From the NCBI GenBank assembly GCA_050176585.1, contig JBFXHX010000009.1, forward strand, positions 59,713 to 123,712: 64,000 bases of DNA, given 5' to 3'. This DNA is from CAYYWP01 sp050176585. GTDB taxonomy: Bacteria; Desulfobacterota; Binatia; HRBIN30; CADEER01. The translations under genes and the position numbers were made by a program. This document shows positions 47,728 through 54,611 of this stretch, in pieces. The notes under the pieces were generated by a model. That model ran no database searches and had not been told where the DNA came from. It was given only the letters and a program-made list of their open reading frames with translations. Each line of letters starts with the position of its first letter. The stretch's first letter is position 1.

Positions 47728-48123
47728 TCATTCGCTCTCGAACTCTCCTTGCCCAGCCGGATATTGGCTCTCCCAGTCGCGGCCGTCGATCTGCTCTATC
47801 GTCATGGCTTGCACGGTACTCGAGTCGATGCACCGCGCGTTCACGCTGATCCCGTCCGGATGGGAGCGCGGAACGTAGTACGCCTTGATCCCGCAATGGC
47901 TACAAAACAAATGCCGCGCCGTGCGGGTGTTGAAGGTGTACGCGGTCACCGAGTCCTCGCCGCGAACCACGCGGAAGCAGTCGCGCGACACGATGAGGTG
48001 CAGATACCCGGACTTGCTGCATATCGAGCAGTTGCACTCGGCGACGCGAATGCGCGCGGGGGCGAGCACCTCGATGCGCACGCGCCCGCAGTGACAACCG
48101 CCGCCATGCCAGATCATGTCCAT
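47728..48123 (-). CDS. GFA family (glutathione-dependent formaldehyde-activating) zinc protein
   Basis: A 131-residue protein of the GFA/Mss4-like fold. Zinc-binding cysteines are in HGGGCHCGRVRIEV, ECNCSICSKSGYLHL and HLFCSHCGIKAYYVP, the three expected clusters. The founding member was proposed to speed glutathione-formaldehyde adduct formation, but most relatives are of unknown activity. It lies 27 bp downstream of the Rieske oxygenase gene on the same strand, so the two are likely cotranscribed; an O-demethylation or formaldehyde link would fit but is inference. Confidence 0.92.
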   Translation of the reverse strand: MDMIWHGGGCHCGRVRIEVLAPARIRVAECNCSICSKSGYLHLIVSRDCFRVVRGEDSVTAYTFNTRTARHLFCSHCGIKAYYVPRSHPDGISVNARCIDSSTVQAMTIEQIDGRDWESQYPAGQGEFESE

Positions 48124-48150
48124 GCGGTACGCCTGCCGGCGTGAAGCGCG

Positions 48151-49257
48151 TCACCCGGCGATCCGCGCGCGCATCCAGCGGGCGAAGTCGCTGAGCGCGC
48201 CTTCGAGGCGATTGTACGGGCCCGGCGCGGCATAGCGCGCCGAAAGCCCGCGCTGGACCGATCGGCAGATCGCGAAATCCTCGTCCGTGAACTCCTGGAA
48301 GTGGCTGACGATGGCATCGATGGCCGGCGCGAAATCCGGGCTGGCGCATGCCGCTTCGGGCACGCAGAAATACGCATCGACGCGGGTCGCGTCGGCGGCG
48401 GCGGGCAGCACGCGCAGGAAATCCATCCGGTCCGGGTAGAGGACCATGACCAGATTCGGAAAGACGTGCACGAGCGTGCCGCGCCGGCGTTCGTCCTCGC
48501 GCAGGCCGGCGATCTCCGGTAGGCGGGGCTCGTGGCTCGTCGATGCCTTGTATGCGACGACATCGCGGCTGATCGGCATGTGGCACATGGCCCACGCCCC
48601 ATCGCCGGGTTCCGACCACGTCGACCGGGCCGGAATGATCTGTTCGAGTGTTTCTCGATGCACACGTAGGTGGTGGTAACACTCCATGTAGTTCTCGACC
48701 ATCACCTTCCAGTTCCAGTCGCAGGCGAACTCGAGGCGCCGTGCGACACGCATCGCCCCCAGCCGATAGCGCGAAAGGCGGTCCGCCAGCGCCGCGAGCC
48801 GCTGTGACAGCGGCTCCGCGCCGCCGCTCAGGTTCACCAGCAGAAAGCCCTCCCACACCGCACTCGGGATCTCCGGGAGAGGATACGCGCGCATGTTGAA
48901 CCCGTGCGTGCCGGACATCTCCGGGGCGCCCACGAGCCGGCCATCCAGTCCATACGTCCATGCGTGGTACGGACAGACGAACCGGCGCGTGCTTCCACAG
49001 CCGGTTGCGATCAATGCGCCTCGGTGCCGGCAGACCGCCGACAGCACCCGCAATCGCCCGTCCTCGCCGCGCGTCGCGAGCAGCGGCTCGCCCGCCACTT
49101 CGACGCAGAAGAAGTCCCCCGGAGAGGGGAGCTCGCTGGCATGACCGATACACATCCAGGACCGCGCCAGCACTCGCTCGCGTTCGAGCTCCCAGTGCGT
49201 ACAGTCGCTGTACCACTCCGGCGGTAATGTGTCGTTCTGGCGCTCCGCGCTCGCCAT
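48151..49257 (-). CDS. Rieske 2Fe-2S non-haem iron oxygenase (alpha subunit)
   Basis: A 368-residue ring-hydroxylating or demethylating oxygenase. The Rieske cluster ligands are Cys76 and His78 (CRHRG) and Cys95 and His98 (CPYHAW). The catalytic iron site shows NWKVMVENYMECYHHLRVH, with His195 and His200, and the carboxylate probably in the DEDFAICRSVQRGL helix near the end. The sequence type is close to choline/carnitine or glycine betaine monooxygenases and to aromatic oxygenases. No reductase or ferredoxin gene is adjacent, so electrons come from elsewhere. It precedes the GFA gene by 27 bp. Confidence 0.93.
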   Translation of the reverse strand: MASAERQNDTLPPEWYSDCTHWELERERVLARSWMCIGHASELPSPGDFFCVEVAGEPLLATRGEDGRLRVLSAVCRHRGALIATGCGSTRRFVCPYHAWTYGLDGRLVGAPEMSGTHGFNMRAYPLPEIPSAVWEGFLLVNLSGGAEPLSQRLAALADRLSRYRLGAMRVARRLEFACDWNWKVMVENYMECYHHLRVHRETLEQIIPARSTWSEPGDGAWAMCHMPISRDVVAYKASTSHEPRLPEIAGLREDERRRGTLVHVFPNLVMVLYPDRMDFLRVLPAAADATRVDAYFCVPEAACASPDFAPAIDAIVSHFQEFTDEDFAICRSVQRGLSARYAAPGPYNRLEGALSDFARWMRARIAG

Positions 49258-49853
49258 GTGCCCTCTTGCCCCGCGCTGAACTTATCCGATCAGACGCGCG
49301 GGTACGACACCGATGCAGCGGCAAGTGGAACGCACAGCTGATCGGCCGCGCGACGCCCGCGGTGTCGAGCGATAGCGGTAATCCGGGTCGAAATGCCCGC
49401 CAGCGCGAATTGGCGGTGCGGTAGCAGGAACAACCAGCCACCCACACAAAACACGGCACAGGCGCGCGGCGATCCACGCCATCAGACGGCTCTGATACGT
49501 GCCACGACCTCCGGCCCGCCGCGCCTGCCGGCCGGCGGACACCGGTCTCAACGCCGGGCACGCGATCAGTGCATGCAGGCACCGCGGCCCGCGAGGCCGC
49601 CTATCCGCAGACGCTTCAACGAAGGCGTTGAACACCGCCGCTCGAGTGATCCCCAACACTGCGAACGCGATCATCGGCCGCTGGAATGCTGAAGCTCAGG
49701 AGCATGCCGTTCGCAGCGATAACCTGTCTGCCGCATCGCCGGGTCGGCTCCGAGTGCGTTTCAAGCGGGCGTCGGCGCCGGCTCGACCCGCGGCGAACGA
49801 GCGCGATCATGTGCCAACGATCGCCTCGTCCACCGCGGGTGGCTTGCGCATCG
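49258..49853. other. Intergenic region without confident gene
   Basis: About 600 bp between the Rieske oxygenase start and the aquaporin 3' end. A 130-codon minus-strand frame (49282-49674) exists, but shows Arg/Pro/Ala-rich composition without a recognisable domain. I see no repeats or insertion-sequence ends. Confidence 0.45.
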
Positions 49854-50600
49854 TCACCCGGCGTGGACGGGAACGGGCTGCTCGACGCGACCGGTGACCG
49901 GCGGCTCGACTACGAAGCCTTCGAATACCGCGCGGTACACCACACCAGCGAACGCCGCGCCCAGAAGTGGAGCGATCCAAAATAGCCATAGCTGGGCGAC
50001 CGCCCACCCGCCAACGAACAGCGCGGGTCCGGTGCTACGCGCCGGATTCACCGAGGTGTTGGTAACCGGGATGCTGATCAGATGAATGAGGGCGAGCGCG
50101 AAGCCGATCGTCAGCCCGGCAAATCCGACCGGTGCCCGCGAGTGCGTGGCGCCGAGGATCACGATCAGGAACATGAACGTCATCACGAGCTCGCTGACGA
50201 ATGCGGCCCCCAGCCCATACCCGCCCGGTGAATGGGCCCCGTAGCCATTGGAAGCGAAGCCACCGGCCACGCTGAAGGCGGGATTGCCGCTGGCGATCAT
50301 ATAGAGAACAGCGGCACCCGCTACGCCGCCTATGACCTGCGCCACGATGTACTTTCCGATTTGGGACGACGGGAAGCGGCCCCCCGCCCATAAGCCGATG
50401 GTCACCGCCGGATTGAAGTGACCGCCCGAGATCGGGCCGAGCGCGTATGCGCCCGTCAGCACCGTCAGCCCAAATGCCAGCGATACACCGAGCAATCCGA
50501 TGCCGACGACCGGGAACGCTGCGGCGAGCACGGCGCTGCCGCACCCGCCGAGGACCAGCCAGAAGGTCCCCAAGAATTCAGCTGATAGTTTAGCAGCCAT
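49854..50600 (-). CDS. aqpZ: Aquaporin Z (water channel)
   Basis: A 248-residue MIP-family channel with six helices and two half-helices. The NPA motifs are in GHFNPAVTIG and NTSVNPARSTGP, and the pattern KLSAEFLGTFWLVLGGCGSAV at the N-terminus is typical of AqpZ rather than glycerol facilitators. It carries water across the inner membrane during osmotic shifts. The ATG at 50600 gives the usual start; 15 more codons upstream are unlikely. It neighbours the SYLF and helical exported genes, a possible osmotic/envelope-stress neighbourhood. Confidence 0.96.
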   Translation of the reverse strand: MAAKLSAEFLGTFWLVLGGCGSAVLAAAFPVVGIGLLGVSLAFGLTVLTGAYALGPISGGHFNPAVTIGLWAGGRFPSSQIGKYIVAQVIGGVAGAAVLYMIASGNPAFSVAGGFASNGYGAHSPGGYGLGAAFVSELVMTFMFLIVILGATHSRAPVGFAGLTIGFALALIHLISIPVTNTSVNPARSTGPALFVGGWAVAQLWLFWIAPLLGAAFAGVVYRAVFEGFVVEPPVTGRVEQPVPVHAG

Positions 50601-51006
50601 TGCAGACCTCGCTTTCCGCCGCGCCCGCGCGCAGCATTGACTCAAGGGCTTACCGGCCGACCTTACCTCCCCGCCGCGCCGTGCGCGTTAGCGCACTGCG
50701 CGTCGCCTTGCGATGTCCCCAGTACCATATCCCTCCCGCTCGGCGGTAACGTCCTGGGCCGCTTCGGCGGCGGCGCTCGGCGTCATTCGACCTTCCATCA
50801 AAATGTCTGCGTCAGCCCTTGTGCTCTCGCGCGCGCAAGGTATGCTCTGGCACCGCGATCGGAACACCTATGGGAGGGGGACCGGTGTTGCGTCTGACTC
50901 ATCCATGCAGAGGAGTTGTGGGCCAGGTGCGACCGCCGTGCGAACGCGCTCCGCGGCGCATCGCACAGCAGCCATTCTCGAAATCAGGCCACGAGGAGGA
51001 GCGCAC
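50601..51006. other. Divergent intergenic region between aqpZ and the SYLF gene
   Basis: About 400 bp that must hold promoters for both genes. A TGGCAC sequence at 50848-50853 resembles a sigma-54 -24 box, but the matching -12 position reads GG rather than GC, so I do not call it. No other clear signal was found. Confidence 0.4.
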
Positions 51007-51570
51007 ATGCCTATGACGCGTCTATCGGGTGTCGGATTGGCGATACTGTCGCTCGCCATCATCGTCGGCCTGGCCAAACCGCTCACTGCCACGGCGGCCA
51101 GCCGACAAGAGCTGGAGCAGAATGCTTCGCAGGCTCTGCGCGGTCTCTACGCGAGCAACGATACCGCCCGGATGCTCGGCAAGAACGCTACCGCTGTCCT
51201 GATATTTCCGAGCATCGTGAAAGCCGGTTTCCTCTTCGGCGGCCAGATCGGTGAAGGGGTCCTGGAGAAGAAAGGCCGACCGGCGGGTTACTACAACTCC
51301 GTCGCGGCGTCGTACGGGCTCCAGGCCGGCGTACAGGTTTTCGGCTACGCGCTCTTCTTCATGAACGAGAATGCGCTCTCGTATCTCGACCGGAGCGATG
51401 GCTGGGAACTGGGCGTCGGTCCCAGCATCGTCGTGGTCGACGAAGGCATGGGCAAGTCGATCACGAGCACGACCCTCACGCAGGACGTGTACGCAATCAT
51501 TTTCGACCAAAAGGGCTTAATGGCGGGCGTTGGCCTTCAGGGCTCCAAGATCACGAAGATCTCGAAGTAG
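51007..51570 (+). CDS. SYLF-domain (Ysc84-like) lipid-binding exported protein
   Basis: A 187-residue protein. A signal peptide covers about residues 1-31. The SYLF domain begins ALRGLYASNDTARMLGKNATAVLIFP and continues VKAGFLFGGQIGEGVL, SVAASYGLQAGVQVFGYALFFMNE, GWELGVGPSIVVVDEG and YAIIFDQKGLMAGVGLQGSKIT. SYLF proteins bind phosphoinositides in eukaryotes; bacterial members are periplasmic and often stress-induced. A strong ribosome-binding site (GAGGAG) precedes the ATG at 51007. The next gene starts 40 bp later on the same strand. Confidence 0.93.
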   Translation: MPMTRLSGVGLAILSLAIIVGLAKPLTATAASRQELEQNASQALRGLYASNDTARMLGKNATAVLIFPSIVKAGFLFGGQIGEGVLEKKGRPAGYYNSVAASYGLQAGVQVFGYALFFMNENALSYLDRSDGWELGVGPSIVVVDEGMGKSITSTTLTQDVYAIIFDQKGLMAGVGLQGSKITKISK

Positions 51571-51610
51571 CTCGACGGGCTGGACGCGCAGACAACGGGG
51601 GGTAATTGCG

Positions 51611-52126
51611 ATGGCGCACGCTTATGCGATTCTTGGCACCGCATTGATTGTCAGTGTGCTCACCGGGACCATTGCCGCCGCAGCGCCGCCACCGACTGCT
51701 GTGCCTGGGGAAGCCGATCTGCCCGTGCTGCTCGACACCATTCGAGCGAACCGCAGGGCATTGGTGGCCGTGAACCTGAAATTGGACGAGCAGCAGAGCG
51801 CGCGGTTCTGGCCGATCTACGATCGGTACCAGCGAGAGATGAACGCTATCGGCGACCGCATCGCCGCCCTCGTGAAGGACTACGCCGCCAACTTCCACAA
51901 TCTGTCCAACGATAAGGCCCTACAGCTCATCCGCGAGTACCTGGCTGCCGAAGCAGACCGCATCAAGGTGCGGCAGGCGTACCTCGACGAGTTCACGAAA
52001 GCGCTACCGGGGCAAACCGTCGCCCGGTTCTACCAGATGGAGAACAAGATGGACGCGGTGATCCGTTACGAGCTCGCCGCGAATATTCCGGTCGTCGAAG
52101 ACGGCAGCAGTCGACCAGCGAAGTAG
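51611..52126 (+). CDS. Helical exported protein, Spy/CpxP-like in style
   Basis: A 171-residue product with a signal peptide (about 1-25, ending TIAAAA). The mature part is almost all helix: DEQQSARFWPIYDRYQREMNAIGDRIAALVKDYA (quoted in part as FWPIYDRYQREMNAIGD), KALQLIREYLAAEADRIKVRQ and YLDEFTKALPGQTVARFYQME. The Q-Q-x-x-x-F-W-P-I-Y-x-x-Y pattern occurs in a proteobacterial family of periplasmic proteins of unknown role, reminiscent of Spy/CpxP chaperones. It follows the SYLF gene by 40 bp and is probably in the same transcript. Confidence 0.82.
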   Translation: MAHAYAILGTALIVSVLTGTIAAAAPPPTAVPGEADLPVLLDTIRANRRALVAVNLKLDEQQSARFWPIYDRYQREMNAIGDRIAALVKDYAANFHNLSNDKALQLIREYLAAEADRIKVRQAYLDEFTKALPGQTVARFYQMENKMDAVIRYELAANIPVVEDGSSRPAK

Positions 52127-52776
52127 GGCAAGCAACTCCGTGCCTAACGTGGGTGGCTCCGGAAGCACCGCAACGGTCCGGATATAGCCCTACCCGCCGC
52201 CGCAACGCGGCGCGTTCCTCCATTTCCCTGGACGGCTATGCACAAGCAAATGCCGTGTCTGCGGCGGTTCCGAGCGAGGCTGTTAGGCAGGCGCTAAGTC
52301 ACTGCTTCGGACCGTCGCGCGGAGATCCGCATTCGCTTCTGCTGTGGCCAGGGGTGGGATTCGGATCAGCCGGCGGGGTTCCCAAGCGCTGCTCCCGAAA
52401 CCCGACGCCGCGATCAGCGTTGGCGTCGACGCAACCCGCGCTTCACAGCTCGAACGGAACCTTTGGTGCGGCACTGATCCGGCCATTGGTGAAGCAGTGA
52501 TCCGGCCGGAATAGGAAGTCAGCTCGTCAGGTGCGCGCTGAACGGCGGCTCCGCACCGGACTGCTGATGATCAGCCGCAGACATCCACGCGGCGCCCCGA
52601 CCAGCGGGCGCTCCGAGGGCGAAGACGGCCAGCGAACGAGGGTTGCAGGTGCGGCATTCAGCTGGGGCAATGAACGGGTCGAGAGCACCTCGCGTGCTTC
52701 AGAGACTAGGCTGTCCCCGGGCCATACGACATGGCCTTTGTTTCGCCGTTCGCACGTAGGGCATGCGAAGAACCTG
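52127..52776. other. Gene-free region
   Basis: About 650 bp after the helical exported gene. Short frames on both strands lack recognisable domains. The shared CGTAAGCTTTGCCGG box and the promoter of the next gene lie at its right end. Confidence 0.45.
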
Positions 52777-52791
52777 CGTAAGCTTTGCCGG
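52777..52791 (+). promoter_or_regulatory. Upstream box CGTAAGCTTTGCCGG
   Basis: Identical over 15 bases to the box at 53684-53698 and nearly identical to 27089-27100. It lies 147 bp before the ATG at 52924 and 78 bp before the -24 element, the same offset as at 27 kb. The AAGCTT core is palindromic. A candidate activator site. Confidence 0.55.
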
Positions 52792-52852
52792 GGAACTTTT
52801 CCCGAAACGCCTGCGACAGCGTCGGGCAGCGCCAGCGGCTCAACGGCGTTCG

Positions 52853-52869
52853 TTGGCATACATGTAGCA
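52853..52869 (+). promoter_or_regulatory. Candidate sigma-54 promoter (TTGGCATACATGTAGCA)
   Basis: GG at 52855-52856 and GC at 52867-52868 are ten bases apart. The -12 GC lies 56 bp before the ATG at 52924. The -24 half deviates from TGGCACG at two positions. Confidence 0.55.
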
Positions 52870-52894
52870 CGTTTCGTGTGGTCTAAATTCACCA

Positions 52895-52908
52895 GCCGGA
52901 CTACCGGC
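52895..52908. promoter_or_regulatory. Inverted repeat GCCGG-ACTA-CCGGC before the ribosome-binding site
   Basis: Perfect 5-base arms with a 4-base loop, followed directly by GAGAAAGG and the ATG at 52924. It is equivalent to the repeats at 27205 and 53810. Confidence 0.55.
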
Positions 52909-52923
52909 GAGAAAGGCAGTGAG

Positions 52924-53475
52924 ATGAGAACACTTGTGATTGCGTACGTTGGCGGAACGCTCATGATTGCGACCGCCGGATGGTTGCCCGTGTACGCCGC
53001 GGGCGGTGGTCGTTGCGACGAGGGTACGACCAGCCATACCTCGAATGGGCCGAAATCACCGGATGCACCCGCCGCGGGAGTGATGCCGGTCGATTCTAAA
53101 ACGCTCGCCGAACACCCCGACAAATTCTATGGTGCGACCGTGGATGTGCCGGCGCCGGTAGCGCATGTCTACTCGCCGCGCATCTTCGGCCTCAGTGACC
53201 AGGGCGCCGACAACAAGGCACAGCACGACATCCTGGTGATCGCGCCGCGCGAGGTCAATCTGAAGGAAGGCCAGAAAGTGGTCGTGCGCGGAAAAGTGCG
53301 CCACTACGACCGCGAGGAGCTGCAGCGCGACTTTCCGTGGTTCCACATCACCTCTGAGGCCGAAGATCGGGACAGACATCGCCCGGTGATCGTGGCGGAA
53401 GCCATTCGCACGCCGCAGGGCTCCGAGCTGATGCCCGCCACGGCGGGCGACGCACCCATGCATCAGAGCCGCTGA
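52924..53475 (+). CDS. Exported OB-fold-like protein, paralog 2 of 3
   Basis: A 183-residue protein with a signal peptide (about 1-26, ending VYAAG). The core follows the family pattern: KTLAEHPDKFYGATVDVPAPVAHVYSPRIFGL, given here in effect by FYGATVDV and VYSPRIFGL, then HDILVIAPREVNLKEGQKVVVRGKVRHYD, and VIVAEAIRT. The tail reads ELMPATAGDAP plus five residues. A single Cys is near residue 31. I choose the ATG at 52924 because it follows the shared leader, although the frame is open far upstream. It lies 365 bp before paralog 3 and has its own promoter and terminator, so each copy is an independent transcript. Confidence 0.83.
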   Translation: MRTLVIAYVGGTLMIATAGWLPVYAAGGGRCDEGTTSHTSNGPKSPDAPAAGVMPVDSKTLAEHPDKFYGATVDVPAPVAHVYSPRIFGLSDQGADNKAQHDILVIAPREVNLKEGQKVVVRGKVRHYDREELQRDFPWFHITSEAEDRDRHRPVIVAEAIRTPQGSELMPATAGDAPMHQSR

Positions 53476-53500
53476 TCCACAGAGCAAGCAACCGAAACGG

Positions 53501-53550
53501 CGCTCGGAGCGGCGCGGTCGCAATCGAAGCCGACCGACGCGCTCCGAGCG
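53501..53550 (+). terminator. Long hairpin after paralog 2
   Basis: Outer arms CGCTCGGAGCG (53501-53511) and CGCTCCGAGCG (53540-53550) enclose an inner stem CGGTCG/CGACCG (53515-53520 with 53531-53536). The structure starts 25 bp after the stop codon and is a likely transcript end. Confidence 0.65.
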
Positions 53551-53683
53551 CTCTGGATCCGGCCCCAGCCGCACGCTGCTGCTCGACGCCGGATGACCAC
53601 CCCAGCACGCGACTGCTGCAGCTCGCGACTGCTGCCGCGTGCACGAGCAGACGCCGCCGTATCCAACGGCCCAAGCGTACGTT

Positions 53684-53698
53684 CGTAAGCTTTGCCGG
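53684..53698 (+). promoter_or_regulatory. Upstream box CGTAAGCTTTGCCGG
   Basis: The 15 bases match 52777-52791 exactly. It lies 156 bp before the ATG at 53840 and 85 bp before the -24 element. A related GTAAG-N3-CTTTGC sequence follows about 40 bp downstream and could be a second half-site. Confidence 0.55.
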
Positions 53699-53766
53699 CG
53701 TGCGTAATTCCTTCTCGTACCGATTGTAAGTGGCTTTGCTCAGCGACCCCAGAGAGCGTGCGGAGC

Positions 53767-53783
53767 TTGGCACGGGCATAGCA
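53767..53783 (+). promoter_or_regulatory. Candidate sigma-54 promoter (TTGGCACGGGCATAGCA)
   Basis: GG at 53769-53770 and GC at 53781-53782 are ten bases apart, and the -24 half TTGGCACG is consensus. The -12 GC lies 58 bp before the ATG at 53840. Confidence 0.62.
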
Positions 53784-53809
53784 CATGTCGGGTGTTCCAA
53801 TATTCAGAC

Positions 53810-53823
53810 GCCGGCACACCGGC
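53810..53823. promoter_or_regulatory. Inverted repeat GCCGG-CACA-CCGGC before the ribosome-binding site
   Basis: Perfect 5-base arms with a 4-base loop, followed directly by GAGAAAGGA and the ATG at 53840; the third copy of this leader element. Confidence 0.55.
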
Positions 53824-53839
53824 GAGAAAGGATCACGCG

Positions 53840-54358
53840 ATGAAGAAAATTGCGCTCGCGATCGCAGCGTCCCTGAGCGCCGTCGCCATCCCGCAGTGGG
53901 CGGTTGCGCAGCAGGGCACAGGCGCTTCCGGTCCGAAAGCGCCGGATGCGCCGCGTGTGGCAGTCGTAATACTGCAGCCAGAAACCGTGGCGGCGAACCC
54001 GGAGAAGTATTACGGCTCCACGGTCGATGTCGGCGCTCCCGTATCGGAAGTGTACTCGCCGCGCGCTTTCACCTTGGAGGAACCCACGGGCGGCACTACG
54101 CCGGACATCCTGGTGATCGCACCGCGGGAGACCACGCTGTCGGACGGCCAGAACGTGGTGGTGCACGGCAAAGTGCGGCAGTTCAACCGAGACGAGATGC
54201 AGAAAGACTACCCGTGGTTGTCGATGACGTCGGACATGGAGGACCAGTACAGCCGCCGCCCGGTCATCATTGCGGAGATCGTCCGCACACCGGAAGGTTC
54301 GGACCTGATGCCGTCCACGGCCGGCGATGCGCCGATGCAGCAGCAGCCGAGCCGCTGA
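53840..54358 (+). CDS. Exported OB-fold-like protein, paralog 3 of 3
   Basis: A 172-residue protein, the most compact copy. The signal peptide covers about 1-23 (ending WAVAQ). The core reads PEKYYGSTVDVGAPVSEVYSPRAFTL, DILVIAPRETTLSDGQNVVVHGKVRQFN, YPWLSMTSDMED and VIIAEIVRT, and the tail ends DLMPSTAGDAP plus seven residues. It is closer to paralog 1 than to paralog 2 in the core (YYGST, VGAPV, APRET). Start chosen after the shared leader. Envelope location follows from the signal peptide; molecular function is unknown. Confidence 0.84.
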   Translation: MKKIALAIAASLSAVAIPQWAVAQQGTGASGPKAPDAPRVAVVILQPETVAANPEKYYGSTVDVGAPVSEVYSPRAFTLEEPTGGTTPDILVIAPRETTLSDGQNVVVHGKVRQFNRDEMQKDYPWLSMTSDMEDQYSRRPVIIAEIVRTPEGSDLMPSTAGDAPMQQQPSR

Positions 54359-54404
54359 TTGCCCGCCCCCCCGAGCACACCTGCCGTTTGGGCATGTGAG
54401 ACAC

Positions 54405-54494
54405 TTGTGCACGGAGCGGCGCTTCGAAACGCAGCACCGCGGGTCGAGGTACGTCGTTCGGAGTAAGGGACGGCGGCGCCCGCTCCGTGCACAA
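54405..54494. repeat. Perfect 14-bp inverted repeat with 62-bp spacer
   Basis: TTGTGCACGGAGCG (54405-54418) and CGCTCCGTGCACAA (54481-54494) pair perfectly. The right arm is followed by a pyrimidine-rich CTTCTTTATCTTCCC. It may terminate paralog 3, but the large spacer is odd for a terminator. Confidence 0.7.
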
Positions 54495-54567
54495 CTTCTT
54501 TATCTTCCCTCCCTCCTGCACAGCGGCTAGCGAGCCGCGCGCCTCGCGTGTAGCGGGCGTGTGAAGA

Positions 54568-54602
54568 TGAGGACGCCGCGCTCCTCGAGCGCTGCGTCCT
54601 CA
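54568..54602 (-). terminator. Hairpin after the propeller-cytochrome gene
   Basis: Arms TGAGGACGC and GCGTCCTCA enclose an inner CGCTC/GAGCG stem, 10 bp beyond the stop codon on the minus strand. It probably terminates the large minus-strand gene and blocks read-through between the convergent genes. Confidence 0.6.
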
Positions 54603-54611
54603 TTGGTCACA

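Noticed and set aside
47900..49582. 560-codon minus-strand frame across the GFA and Rieske genes
   Set aside because: The frames with cysteine/histidine motifs of GFA and Rieske proteins are the real ones; this frame is their out-of-phase translation.
50848..50862. TGGCACC upstream of the SYLF gene as a fourth sigma-54 promoter
   Set aside because: The position ten bases after GG reads GG instead of GC, no CGTAA-CTTTGC box lies 75-90 bp upstream, and the distance to the start (about 150 bp) differs from the other three.
52790..52800. GGAACTTTT as an ECF sigma factor -35 box
   Set aside because: No matching -10 element at 15-17 bases, and the paralogous leaders do not conserve it.
54405..54494. 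Integron attC site
   Set aside because: The arms are fully symmetric, lack the expected core-site sequence and unpaired bases, and no integrase is nearby.
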